From: Guadua angustifolia
Taxonomy: Eukaryota > Streptophyta > Magnoliopsida > Poales > Poaceae
Reading direction: 5' to 3'
Length of the DNA: 64,000 nucleotides
NCBI GenBank assembly: GCA_036346375.1
Contig: CM070500.1
Coordinates: 84,424,437-84,488,436, forward strand
The translations under genes were made by a program, and so were the position numbers. The notes under the pieces are model-generated. The model did not search any database, was not told the origin of the DNA, and saw only the letters and a program-made list of their open reading frames with translations. Positions within the stretch are counted from its first letter, which is position 1. Every line of letters begins with the position of its first letter. Of this stretch, positions 12,843-24,881 are shown piece by piece.

Positions 12843-15757
12843 ATGGCCGCGTTCACGGAGGAGGAGAAGGCGGTGGACGACGCCCTCGGCTACCCCAAGG
12901 CCTACGCCAAGCTCTGCCGCGGCGGCGCCGGCGCGGGGGCGCTCGGCCTGCCCTACGGCCACGGCCCGCCCCACGCCTTCCTCCCCTACGTCCTCCAGCC
13001 GCACGAGGTACGTACGCCGCTCAGATCTGACCCGCACACCATGGCTGCGTTATCTGATCTGATCGAGTAGGAGAGGCGTAGTAGCGATCGCTAATTGAAT
13101 GCTCGGCGCGTGTTTGTGGCCGGGTGCGTGGTGCAGGCGCTGCGGGCCAAGGACCTGAACGAGATGTTCCCGGTGGCCGACGCGGCGGCGGTCCCGACCG
13201 CCAACCCGCGCGGCTTCGCGAACCTTCTCTGGAAGCAGCTCGACCACCTTGGGAACGCCGGCTTCGACCCGGCGCTCTTCCGGGTGGACGCGTACGGGAA
13301 CGTGCTCTACCTGCACGCCGACTCGGCGTCGCCTCTCGCCTGGGACATCGACCACTGGTTCCCCTGCGCCAGTAAGAAAATTTCTGCGATCTAACGATTT
13401 CACCATTTTTTGGGGGGGTGCCAGTTCTGTGGTTGTGATGGATGGGCGTGAGTTGTTGCAGGAGGAGGGAAGACGGTCCCGAGCAACCTGCGGATAGTGC
13501 AGTCGCATGTGTGCAAGAAGAAGAACAACAAGCTGGAATTCCTCATCCCATGGTGGGATCTGCAGCTTGGCATCTCCGTCAACCAGTTCCTCTCCATCTT
13601 CGCATCCAAAAACGCCGGCTTCAGGTGAGAACTCCCGTTGCTGCTGCTGCTGCTGTTCTACCTCAACAAGTTTCAGGTGTTGGAGATGTGCTGACCCAAC
13701 TATGGATTCTTTTCAACTGTTCAGGGATAGAGCGTTCGCGTTCTTGTTTGCCAATGGGGCCAGCGAGGAGCTGAACTCGCTGCAGGTAGTGGAGGAGCAC
13801 GCGTTCCCGCAGCATTTCTCGGAGATGAAGAAGAAATTAGGCCTTGCACCTGCTGCAATTGTTTCTGCAAGGGGCTCGGATAGCTCGGTGCTCAAATCTC
13901 TTGATGCAAACCGACCAATGAGGCCTAATTACCCTTTGATTGGTAAATTTCTTCCATCTCCTTGTTCCTGTTATGTCATGTTTGAACCCTTGTTTGATAA
14001 TTTGGTGTTCTTTGAATAGCTGCAAAGAAATTCACGGGAGAGAAGGATGAGAATACCAGCTTGGCTGTGTCCAGTCACGGGCCCAATTCGACGAAAGAGA
14101 GCAACAATCCAGATGCTGACGGCTATATTAGCAATCCTTATTTGTCCATAGCTATGGCTAGGGACTCACTGAGGCAAAGAGAAGAGGCCAAGAAGAAGCA
14201 GGCTGATATCACTGAATTGGAGAACGAGGTCACCGGGCTGAAGCAGAAGAATGAAGAGGAGCGGGTAGCCATCCAGGACTTGGAGGCTCTCCTTATCAAG
14301 AGGCGTCGGCGAGTAGAGAAGTGTCGTCGCTTGGCAGAGGCTCAGTCCAACTACAAGGCGGTGCTGGAGAAGATGATCAGAGACGCCATGCACCAGTAAG
14401 GATGAATCTATAAACCCAGAACTGAAAATTTATTTCAAACTTAATGGTGCTAATTGTTACTTGTTTTACAAAATGCAGGTGCGTTGTGTACAAGGAACAA
14501 CTTAGGCTGAACCAAGCTGCAACCAGTACTCTGATGGCCAGATTGGAGGCCCAGAGAGCAATGTGTGACTCATCTGAAACCGAGCTCCGCAGGAAGTACC
14601 AGCAGAAGGATGATCTGGAGAGGCAGATAAAGCCTTTCACTGATCAAGCAAGGAAAAGGTATCGGGTTGACGATGGAATGCTAGAGGAAAGGTACAATGA
14701 GGGCGTAAAGTATTTGCCAGGAACAAGATTGAGGAGTAGCCCTCTCAAACAGGAGCTGAGGGTTTTCCTGGAGGAAGACCAGAGGACGTCAGATGCATAC
14801 GTCTCCCTAGAGGAAGAAGAGCTTGGAGAAGGGACTTCAACATTGGGCATCGCCAAGAATGAACCATTCAAGGTCATAAGTTTCCCAAGGAGGTCTATCT
14901 CCACTGAAGATCACACAGTTGATACCGAAAGAGGCCGAATATCAGTCCGGAACAAGCTAGAACAGTTGGCAATCAAAGATCGGAGTCGTGGCAGGAGAAG
15001 AGAAAGAAAGGAGACTATGACATCAAGGGGAAGTGGTACGCCAATGAGGTCACGATATGATAAGTGTAAAGCCGCCGTGCTTCACTGCGATCCTAATGAG
15101 TCTGACACTGAAAAATCTCATGCCAGCAAGACAGTAAGGAGCTTGTCAGTTCCTCCAACTCCTCCTTACAGAGCAACTGATAGGTATGGAGTGCCTAGAT
15201 ACCCCACAGATCAATCGATGCTATTGCAAAAGAATGAATCGCTTTATCCTCGAGGTGTCGACACATCAGAACAAGATGAAAACCTAAACCACATTGGCAA
15301 AAGCAATGTGGATAAGTGGCTTCATATGCTCACGGAGGACCAACAAGAAGGTTCTGTTGAGGAGAATGCTTCAGATGAGCAACAAATGCAAAGCAGAATC
15401 GACGGCGAGAGCTGCAGGAATGAAATCGCCGAATGTTCTGATGAAATTGTCGAGGTCGGTGGCGAGAGTGCTACCAACGAGGGCACTGCAAGATGCAGGA
15501 ATAGCCTTGACATCAAGGAGAGGGAGGAAAAAAAGATTTGGTTCCCGAGGTCCGACAGCGCTAGGGGTTTCCGGTCTCTTCCTTCCTCACCTTCCAAGAT
15601 ACTGGGAATGAGAAGAGGCGTGGAGTGCATAGGCAGGAAACCTAAGGTGGTCGGCGACGATGACTGCAGATACGGCTACGAGGATTCAGTGTCCACAAGC
15701 AGCAGCAAGTTCCTCAGTAAATGCAAACAGGCAATCAAGAAAGCAGTAAACAAATAG
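12843..15757 (+). CDS. HNH-like domain and coiled-coil protein, six exons
   Basis: I infer exons 12843-13007, 13137-13371, 13462-13624, 13725-13942, 14020-14395 and 14479-15757, all with GT-AG introns and consistent phase, giving 811 residues. The ATG (MAAFTEEEK) sits in GACGATGGC context. The N-terminal half (about 1-260) is a conserved-looking plant domain. Within it, residues 124-160 resemble an HNH nuclease: DIDHWFPCARGG (D127, H128), then N142 in SNLRIV, then CKKKNNK (151-157). Residues about 300-435 are a strongly charged coiled coil (EEAKKKQADITELENEV and following). The remainder is a hydrophilic, Ser/Arg/Glu-rich, probably disordered tail ending in a basic KCKQAIKKAVNK. A nuclear role is plausible but not shown. 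Nuclease activity is inference from the motif; the fold may be non-catalytic. It converges on the NPH3-like gene with about 390 bp between the stops. Confidence 0.85.
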
Positions 15758-16146
15758 GGCATTGCCCTCCAGATCCCAGCCGGTTTATTCCTCTCCATGC
15801 GTGTTTAAATTTGTGTCAAATTATTATGGTTTCAGTAGCTGAATAAGTTAACCTAGCTTGCAGACTTCTGTCTGTAACTTGTGAGACATTTGTGGTCACC
15901 CTTGTGAGTGTACAACTATTTGTTGATTTGTGAAAAGAAGGAATTAAACTCTCAAATTCATCATCTTGTTCTTGATCTGCCAAACTAGGAGATTTATTTG
16001 CATCTATCAGGTTTCACCATGAACAGAAACACCACCCCAGATGCCAAAGAGAATTCAAACAGAAAGAAGTGACTGTAACCAAAGGAGAAAGCAAAACCAC
16101 AAATTAAACAGCCCACTTAAATCGTCAGTGACGGCTTCAGATTCTC

Positions 16147-19100
16147 TCACGACATCGACTTGCGCCACTTTGGGTTCGGCGTCGCGGCGGCGTCCCTGCC
16201 CTTCTTCCCGCTTGCCGGCGTCCGCCGCTCCATGCCGCTCTCCAAGTTCTTGACCCTTGCGACGTCGGCGCTCATGCCGCCGAACCAGAACGTGCTCCAC
16301 TTGAAGAAGCTGCCGCCGCTACCGCCGCGCCGCCTCCTCTCCGAGCTCAGCCTGTCCACCTGAGCCTGCAACGCGTTGCACTGCACCTGCGCATATTGCA
16401 AGTACGTATTCCAAGTACGAGAACATCGATCTCAAGCTTGCAGTGTGAGTGCATCAATGGCGCACGCTACAGTGATTAATGGATTAAGCCATGCAAGAAC
16501 CTGAAGCCTGACGACGTCCTCGCGCAGGCGGCGCACCTCCTGGTGCTGCGCTAGGACCTCGCGCTTCGAGTGGCACCGGCCGGGGAGGTCCAGCGCCGGG
16601 CTGGGGCTCCTCGGGCCGCCCAGCTCGGCGAGGCGGTTGAGCTTGCCGTGCTCCGAGAAGAGCACCTGCATCACCGAGCGCACCGGCAGCCGGTCGTTCT
16701 GGATGGCGTGCGCCGCAGCCTCCGCCGTGAGCTTGCGCGCGTCGATCAGCCTGCACAGCGACTTGCGCTCTTCTTTGCCGATGCTTGGATGCGCCTGATG
16801 CATCGAACCACACGGAGCTCAGGGAATGAACTTTTTCGTGTTATTTTACTTTCATACTACAACACTTTTCATGACAATTGCATCATTTTTTGCTCATCCC
16901 AGATTCCCAGTGCAATTTTATTCTGGCAAACTAATTTTGCATTGTACAAATATTGGAAATTGACCACTCAAAAAAATATTGGAAATTGCCCATATAACAT
17001 ATCAGAATATGATGATGATGCAGTCCTGATATTTCGAATCGTGATTGATGTGAACTTCATGGCTAACATGACTGATTTGACATGAGAATCTGTGCTTTTG
17101 CATAGAGCACCAGTGCCAAGTGCCAACATTTCTGATGACAAGGGCGACTCTGTACAAAGCACAGAACAATGAACGGACTCCCACGAGATTTCTTTGGTTG
17201 CATGTCGATCTGAAACTGCTCGAGTTCTGACCAGGGTTGAAGTTTGTTTTCGGTTTACATCTCAGAGGTGGTGAAATCTAAAATTTCAGAGAAATCTCAG
17301 AATTTTAGACAAAAACTAGTCAAAATTTAAAAAGAAAAATTGAAATCCAAAATTTGTGAAACGAAATTTTGGCTGAAATTATCAAAATCTTAGCAAAATT
17401 CAACCAAATGAAAAATAGTCGAAACGTTGTTAAAAAAATTAAAACTTCTTGTGGATGGTCCTGACACATAAGTAATATTCTCATAAAAATTTTAGATAAT
17501 AATCAAGCCTGAGAAATTTTTAAAAATTCTGATAGCGCTACCATCCTGATAAAAGGCTGATTACCAAATTTCAACTGAATGAAAAATGGTGCAAACCACA
17601 TTGGAAAATTTTGAAAAAAAAATCGTGGATGGTCCTTACACATCAATAATATTATCATAAATTTTTCATATGATGATAAAGCCTGAGGAATTTTCAGCAA
17701 TTTAGATAGTGCTACCAAAGGTTGACCGACAAATTTCAAACAAATGAAAAATGGTTTAAACCATATTATAAAATTTTGAAAATTTTTATAGATGGTTCTG
17801 ACAAATCACTAATGTTTTCATAAAATTGTCAAATGATGATCGAGTTTGAGTAATTTTAGAAAATTATGACAGTGCCGCTATCCTGATAAAAGCCTTGCGG
17901 TGCTACTTGTATTATTTTCTATAAATTTGATTGAGCAAACAAAATAAGTTTAAAATTTTTGAAACTTTTAGATAAGAGTGTTGAGGAAATGCTTAAGCTC
18001 TCCTAAAAATTTTGGATCATAATCATACTCGAGCGAATTTATAAAATTTTGACATGGTTCCTGTCTCAACTATATTCATTTTGTTTTTTAATTTTTAAAT
18101 ATAACAAATGAAATTAAATTATTTTTGAATTTTTTAGTATGATCCTAGACTGTTAAATATGGTACCATAAACTTTTCAGAGTATGATCAAGCTTGTAAAA
18201 TTTTATAAAAATCTAACATTACTTTTCAGAGCATGATCCTTGTAAAAATTTATAAAAATCTAACATTATTTCTACTATTTTTATAAAATGTCCCAAAATT
18301 TTGGTTTTTCAACAAAATTTCAATGAAGATGACATTCTTAAGGGTAATTAACCCAAATCGGGTCAAAATACTTGAGTTTTCAGTGAACTTTCTAAAATTA
18401 CTGTAACAATTTGAATTTTTTTCATCCGTCTAGGATTTTGAATCTCGACCCCAACCGAAATCCGAAATCTCGGATAAAATTTCAGAAATTTCGCCAGTAT
18501 TTTGAACTATGCTTCTGTTAGCAGGCCCACGAATTTGAAAGGAGAAAAACTAACCAACGGTATACCGTTGCAACGGTATAGGATGAAACTTACCCGTGAA
18601 ACATGAAACTTTGGTTGAAACTTACCTGTGAAACTCGAAAACCTGATGAAACTTACCCGTGAAACATCATGAAACTTACCCGCGAAACCTAGCAATGAAA
18701 CTTACCCGTGAAACTAATGAAACATGCTATACCGTTGCAACGGTATACCGTTGGGTAGTTGCTCTCATTTGAAAGATGAATCCAGCCTCTGTTCTTGTCT
18801 GCTGTGGCAGCTAAAAGACTGTACGTATCTACATGCCTGTTCATGTCTGCACTCAGCAAGATGCCAAGATCCCTATCTACATGCCAGTTCATGTCTGCAC
18901 TCTGCAAGGTTCCTGAAATAGTTGCAGACACAGCTTATCTGACAATTTCATCCACACATTTTTCATTTTCATGTGTCTCACCGTAAAATTTCAGCTTTTT
19001 TTCTCCTTAATGACCTAATCATGTGCTTACTTTTGACATGAAATTTGATGGAGCATTACTATCACAAATGTGATCTCTTTAATCTTTTATTTCCTGTCGA

Positions 19101-22100
19101 ATGTAGGTCTACAGTAAAATTGCTAGTTGGTTACTCACAGAAAGACTAAAGGAAGTGTGGATGAAAACAAAAGGCACCAAGCTAGGGACACGAAGGATTT
19201 GATACCCACAAGCACCTGTTCCAGGGTTCACAAAATTGACGATTCTTTTCGAAAATCATGATTTTCACATGTATCGAGGTGGCTCGCAATAAAAACTGCT
19301 TGGTAAATCAGTGGAGTTCAAATATAAATTTAAAAAATTCCAAAAAATTTGAAAAAAATTAACAAAAAGTGTTAATTTTTTTTGAAAATTTTTGTGTGAA
19401 GTCTTGAGGCAATGCTAATGATTCTGTAAAATTTTTAGATGATTATCAAATCTGTGTATTTTTTAAAATTCTGATATTGCTACTATCTTTTTATATACTG
19501 TTTTGTTTTTATTTTTTAGGGGCACTAAATGAAGTCTAACATTTTTGAATTTTTTTTTGAGGTTCAAAGGCAATACTAATGATTCTGTAAAATTTTTAGA
19601 TGATGATTAGACCTGTGTATTTTTAAAAATTCTAAGAGTGCTATTGTCTTTGTATATGTTGTTTTATTTTTTCTCAATTGTTTAATTTTTTTTAATTTCC
19701 CTTCAGTGTGATGAAAATAAAAAAATTGCTCAAAAATCGATCGATAATCAAAGAAAACTGGTCAAAAATCGGTAAAAATTGCTTAAAAATTGGTAAAATC
19801 GCTTGAATTTTTATTTTTTTGCCGTTTTTGACCACCGGTTTCTAAATTTTTGAATTCAAACTTTTTCAATTTCTACCGATTTTTAACCAGTTTTTACCAA
19901 AAAATTAAAAATAAATAATGGAACAAAAATTGAAAAACGATTTGATGAACCCTGCCTATTGCCATCTGTAATGGCAGGTAACTCTTGGTCAGTTGGTTGT
20001 CTAGCAGTTGGAGCTAACGTGACCTCTCTCCTCTCCCTAGTCCTTAGGCTAGTTCTCCCCTTGGAAACACAGTCAGTCCAGGAAACGAAGTGAGGTGACT
20101 GAACATCTCTTTTTCTAGCATGCTCGGCTTATGTGTGTGTGACTGTGTGTGTGTTTTTTTTGTGTTGTAAATTTAGTTCATCCATAAAATAATTTTCAGA
20201 TTTAACCCCTTCCTCGTTGCGGGAGAGGTGCTTCCGTACTCAGAGCGGCATCCGGTGAACCACAGCTTTCGTGGGTAGGCAACACGAGAAGAATAGCTGA
20301 TGTCATGGCCGGGCAGCGCGATAGCCAAGCTGCCATGGATGGAGAGCACGAGAGGATCCTTCCACGGCAGGGGAGCATGGGAGATGACACATGTCACCTT
20401 CTGACGTTTCACTAATCGGGAACGGGACTAATTCTATAAATACGTTTTGTGAATGGGCTAAATTGGCAAAAAAAAAAATGCAAAGAGAGGGGCTCTTTGG
20501 ACATTACAGTAACACCAACAGATAGGTATAGAATTCAGCTTTGTGACATTAATCTTTTCATGCTAAAGACAAGCACAAAGAAGTATCTTAACAAAAAACA
20601 GTAGTGACTTTTAATGTTCTATTTCTAAATTATAAAAGCAAATCGTCAATCACGCAGCTCACAAGCTACCCAAAACAAAACCCCAAGAGATAGGGGGAAA
20701 AGAAAAGAAAATAGCATATGATTAATAGTAGTATTGTTATATCTTGATTATTGCATGCATATGATTAATTTTCTTTGATTGTACACACGAGATCAAATGA
20801 TTAATTAATTACATGACCACAAGATGCTTTTAAAATGAGTACACCACTATATACTATTATTACCATACGGATCTCCACTAGTACGTGCATGGTCCGATGC
20901 AAATGCAGTGGTCTAGTGACCCAAAGCACATGTCCATGCCGCACAAGTTTTCAGGCAGTCTAGCGGCGATCGACCACTGACCACAAAACAAACTTCGCCA
21001 TTTAGTCCAGTCCTCCAGTAGTAGATAGTACTCCCATGGTTTCTCAATGCTATTCTAGCTACTTACGCTTCTATCAAATTACATTTACAAAAAATTATAT
21101 TATCATTCTTTATTATATCTTTAAATAATGTGTTTTAGTTTAGCCTATAGTAGTAAATGATATTAAAAATAGCTAAAAATAGATATGTATAGAAAAAAAT
21201 AGCAAAAAGTTAAATCAAAATTGTAAAATAATATATATTTAGAAACAAAATCTAAAGCTAGAACGAGACCGAGGGGATCAGATGCAGTCCCTGCAACTTA
21301 AGTAGCCCTGTAGACAGGAATCATCCGATCGAGCCATCGGTTGGTTCGGATAAGCTCCTGTATGTTACTCCAGTGAATTGCTGCAATAGTTGTTACTGTG
21401 AATAAAATAGACACAGTGTTTTGGTAATGATCTGGAGAGATCCGAGCCGGCGATTTTAGATTGGACGGTCCAATAGGACTGCTTAAGCTGGGGTTCACGT
21501 GATGCACCCAATCTCTTTCGGACGGGAGGGAGTACATGCCACTCTGCCCGGCCATCAGCTCATGGGTAATGACAATCGACAAGACACTAACACGAAACTG
21601 TGTCTTTGTGGCCGATGCTTTCTGCGAATGGGAATGGGCGCACGGCAGGCGGCGTAGTGGAGTGCAACGAAGACGAAGGCTAAACGAATGCATAATCAAT
21701 GGAAAACGGGCGCGCGCGCATCAGCGCATGCTCACCTTGAGGTACGTGTCGACGGCGCGGTAGAGCGCGTCGTCGGCCGCGCGGGCGTGGGCGGGCACGG
21801 CGCGCGCCAGCTCCTCGAACTCGGCCGGCCGCAGCCCGGCCTCGAGCGCGGCCTCCGCCAGGTACGCGTCCACCAGCCTCGCCACCCTCGCCGCGGCGCC
21901 GCCGGCCTTGGCGGCGGCGCCCTCCTTGAGGAACCCTCGCACCAGCCGCAGCACGAGCGGCACGTCCAGCAGCATCCCGCACGCGTACTCGTGTCCGAAC
22001 GCCGGTATCATCAAGGCCCCCAGCGTCGCCTGGTCCAGCCGCCGCGCCCCACGCGCCACCAGCTCCTGCAGCAGCGCCGCGTCCGCGCCCACCATGCTCC

Positions 22101-22572
22101 CCGCGCGGAGCAGCTTGAGCAGGAAGTCACACGTGATGCCGTCGTCGGAGGCGGCCGCGGCGCCGACCGTGTCCGGGGGGAGCGCCGCGACGAGGGACTC
22201 CAGGAGGAGGCGCTTCTTGAGCCACGTGGCGGTGGGGCTCTCCGGGGGCAGGAAGCGGCCGGAGACGGACGAGGCCGGGGACGAGGAGGACAGCACGTCC
22301 GGGAGCCACTTGGCGGCGTAGTGGGACAACACGGACGCGAGCAGGTCCGGGCGGCAGGAGGAGGCCGACTTGGACTTGACGGAAGCGACGGTGCGCGCGA
22401 AGTTGTCCACGTCGTTGACGCACGAGTCGTCGCAGATGCTCGCCGCCGCCGCGGCGACGAGCCACGGCTCCGACGAGGAGCGCGTGTGCTCGGCGCAGGC
22501 CGCCTTCGCCGCAGTGCCGCGAGGCGACGGGGTCCTGGTCCTGGGGCTCTGGCTCTGAGACGACGACTTCAT
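16147..22572 (-). CDS. NPH3-domain protein (NRL family), no BTB domain seen, three exons
   Basis: I infer exons 22572-21736, 16794-16501 and 16386-16147 on -, GT-AG, phase 0 at both junctions, giving 456 residues. NPH3/RPT2-like proteins act as adaptors of CUL3 ubiquitin ligases in phototropism and auxin-related signalling, normally as BTB-NPH3-coiled coil. Here the NPH3 domain begins near residue 54 (DVDNFARTV, then RPDLLASVLSHYAAKWLPDV at 74-93). It continues through CDFLLKLLR and the junction VDTYLK|AHPSIGKEERKSLC, which rebuilds the family's conserved YLKAHP segment across the first intron. The C-terminus has a short coiled coil and a basic WRKSMS end. The start in GCCACCATGA is favourable. 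About 50 Ser/Arg/Ala-rich residues replace the BTB domain, so either this is a BTB-less member or an upstream exon was missed. The family resembles At3g49900-type proteins, from memory only. Confidence 0.85.
17400..18290. repeat. Degenerate tandem repeat, period about 165-175 bp
   Basis: Related units recur with the core GATGGTCCTGACACAT...AATATT...CATAAA near 17454, GATGGTCCTTACACATC near 17628 and GATGGTTCTGACAAATC near 17791. Weaker copies lie near 17965 and 18140. Each is followed by a GATGATCAAGCCTGAG-like and an AAATTTTGACAGTGCT-like segment. Two more related units lie at about 19390-19660. The array is old and of unknown family. Confidence 0.65.
18542..18766. mobile_element. Mutator-type MITE with palindromic terminal repeats
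   Basis: The 225-bp element is flanked by a perfect 9-bp duplication ATTTGAAAG (18533-18541 and 18767-18775), the length typical of Mutator-like elements. The 39-bp TIRs (18542-18580 and 18728-18766) match at 36 positions by eye, with the inner 27 bp identical. Each TIR contains the self-complementary CAACGGTATACCGTTG. The 147-bp interior holds five copies of GAAACTTACCCGTGAAAC with minor changes. There is no coding capacity. Confidence 0.93.
19320..19700. repeat. Further degenerate repeat units
   Basis: Two units about 165 bp apart share GCAATRCTAATGATTCTGTAAAATTTTTAGATGA-type sequence (starting about 19410 and 19572, described here by consensus start GCAAT) followed by CTGTGTATTTTT. They look related to the 17.4-18.3 kb repeats. 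Confidence 0.55.
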
Positions 22573-22871
22573 GGTGGCCGCGGGCGCGCGAGCTCAGAGT
22601 TCGTTCTCGGTTGGCGTATGCCCTATGGCCAGCTTGCTTGCTCGGGTTCCAGACGTGTATGCATCATGCATGCAGTGCGAGATGGTGACAAATGGAATAA
22701 TTAATGTATATGTTTGTATATATGCCTATATGGACGTGGATGCCAGCGTACAAATACGTAAGAAGATAGTGCGCGCTGTATACGCACAGCTACGGCTATT
22801 GTTCATCGAGCAGTGTTTCAATGTTTTTTCTCTTAATATAAGTTACATAAATTTTGAAACAAGCGAAAAGA
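22573..22871. other. Upstream region of the NPH3-like gene
   Basis: No coding region with BTB similarity is visible here. An AT-rich TATATAC-type stretch on - lies about 140-150 bp upstream of the ATG (near 22712-22722) and could be a TATA box; this is a weak call. Confidence 0.35.
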
Positions 22872-22874
22872 TAA

Positions 22875-23208
22875 GCAACTTCAACCCACCCCTAAACCTC
22901 CCCTATCCTAAATTATAAGAGACTTAGAAAGAAGTTCCAACCCAACCCCTATTATAAACCTCTATTTTAGAGATTTTCACCCCTACATCTAGGGGCTTTC
23001 TTACCCCTATTATTTTCTTTGGCATTTTTTATTCATTTTAAAATAATAATTCATGGGTGCAAAGTAATAATAATGTTTAGATAAATAGTAGGGGTGAGTA
23101 ATAGGAGTGTGGGTTGGAGACAAATTTGATATAGAGTACCCTAATTTTATACCACCCCTAAATGAGTGATTTAGGGGGAAAATATAAGGGTTTGGGTTGG
23201 AGTTGCTC
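22875..23208. mobile_element. PIF/Harbinger-like MITE
   Basis: The left end GCAACTTCAACCCACC pairs with the complement of the right end GAGCAACTCCAACCCAAA. A TAA trinucleotide flanks both ends (22872-22874 and 23209-23211), as expected for PIF/Harbinger. The interior is repetitive (several CAACCCA...CCCCTA segments) and non-coding. The left terminus is somewhat degenerate. Confidence 0.6.
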
Positions 23209-23674
23209 TAAGTAATCACTTGATTAAGTCATGATTACTCGAGTAATCATCTGTGACTAAGAGTTGCCGAGCAATCCTAACTTGAGAAGTGCTCCTGAGC
23301 AGCAAAAACTTAGTAGGCTAGAGGGGGCCATCGCTATCGTGTTGCTGTAGTCCGGCAGGATCTGTCGTTGTGCATCTGCTCGACATATGATATGTATTTT
23401 CTGTCGACATTTTCGCGATTGAGGAGAGAGTTATTTTTATAATTGCATTCACATGTTCGTTAGATTTTTAAAAAAACATTGGCTTCGGTAGGAAGACACC
23501 CTGTAGGAGTAAAAAATTCCATGTGTATTGGAGGTTGGGCTGGTTGGCTGAGATACAGTGAAACAATATCAGTATGATCTGTTTACTCATCTGACTCCCT
23601 CATTTTTTAAAAAAAAATACCTCTCTCCCGATTTTTTTGGCATTAGCTCCATCTACAGTACAATACCGTGGAAG

Positions 23675-24161
23675 TAGGGATGGAAAAATAGCTCGAGGCT
23701 CGCGGCTCGGCTCGGTGCATCGGCTCGATCAATCGAGCCGAGCCCGAGCCTATCGTCTGCTCGATGCTACAATGAGTCGAGCCGAGCCGGCCATGAGCTG
23801 CCTGCTGTTCGTTAGGCTCGGTAAAATTCAGATATTCGAATCACTTTCATTAATCACTAATCATTAATTGATTATCCAAATTACATGAGGCTTAATTTTA
23901 ATACAAAATTAGCCACATCCCACAGACATCAATCGGCTTGGCATTCATACAATCATACTGAACAAGGAACATACAATGAACATACTTGAGAGTTGATGCA
24001 ATGAGGCGGGCCCACATGCCAGGCGGCTCACGAGCTGGCTCGGCTCGGCTCGAGGCTCGACCGAGCCCAGTCGGCTCAGCTCGACAAAGACCGAGCCGAG
24101 CTCGCTCGCTCCAACCGACGAGCCGCCGAGCCGAGCTCGGCTCGGCTCGATTCCACCCCTA
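23675..24161. mobile_element. hAT-type MITE rich in GGCTCG motifs
   Basis: The 487-bp element is flanked by a perfect 8-bp duplication CGTGGAAG (23667-23674 and 24162-24169), the hAT length. The ends are TAGGGATGGAA and, in complement, TAGGGGTGGAATCGAGC. GAGCCGAGC/GCTCGGCTC motifs crowd both subterminal regions and create spurious open frames. No transposase is encoded. Confidence 0.92.
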
Positions 24162-24169
24162 CGTGGAAG

Positions 24170-24881
24170 GAGTCCTCCCACGCACGGTGCCGTTGCTTCT
24201 GCGCACGCCACACCGCTTCCTGCCCCTCCCCAACGCGACACCTCGCCTCTCGCACCTCCACAATGCGGTAAGTCACCATGGATCTTGCGCTCTGTCAGTT
24301 GTCATGTCGCTCACTTCCTATGGTCTCCTGGCGCCGCTTCTCATCCTCCCATAGTCCTTGGCATAAAATGTGTCAGACATCACCCTCTAGTCCTTCTGTG
24401 GTGAAAAAGGGTTAGTTTTGTAAAAAAAATTCAGAAGCGAGTTATTTTTGAAAAAAAAAGTGAGGAAGGAAACTAGATGAGTGAACAGTTCCACCAGTGT
24501 CATCTCTCCTCAACCGCAAGTACATTACTGCCTTGCTAGCTAGTTATGCATATGTTCATGAGCGCATGTGTGCAGTGTTCTCTACATATATTTGTGGAGT
24601 GCGTACGATTTACCTTTGCCGTAGTGATCTTACTAAGATCCAAATTTGCATATAAAGAGTTAAAAAAAGCGGAACCCTTGCACTTAGATGTGTAGACTGG
24701 TCTCACGACTAGCTAGTATTATTCACATATCTGAACTACACTACATAAGAGTCAGATGAACCATGAACGAACATATATATAGTAGTATGTACTACGGCCA
24801 ATCCCAAATGGACCATGCACTTGTCCATATCTCTACTAATTCTAGGACCGTTCTCCACCCTCACTCTGACATATATGCGTA
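24170..24881. other. Intergenic DNA, nothing recognised
   Basis: No gene, RNA or repeat structure could be supported in this stretch between the hAT MITE and the CACTA element. Confidence 0.5.

Larger units (their letters stand above)
16795..21735 (-). other. 4.9-kb first intron of the NPH3-like gene
   Basis: The donor is AAG|GTGAGC at 21736/21735 and the acceptor CATCAG|GCG at 16795/16794, read on -. The intron is AT-rich, contains no convincing exon, and carries degenerate repeats (about 17400-18290 and 19320-19700), a Mutator MITE (18542-18766) and unassigned sequence at 19940-21730. Confidence 0.8.

Noticed and set aside
21688..22704. 338-codon open frame on + opposite NPH3 exon 1
   Set aside because: It is the antisense shadow of the NPH3-like exon, with Arg/Gly/Ala-rich composition typical of GC-rich shadows.
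23945..24354. Ala/Ser/Arg-rich frames on both strands
   Set aside because: They arise from GGCTCG repeats in the hAT MITE.
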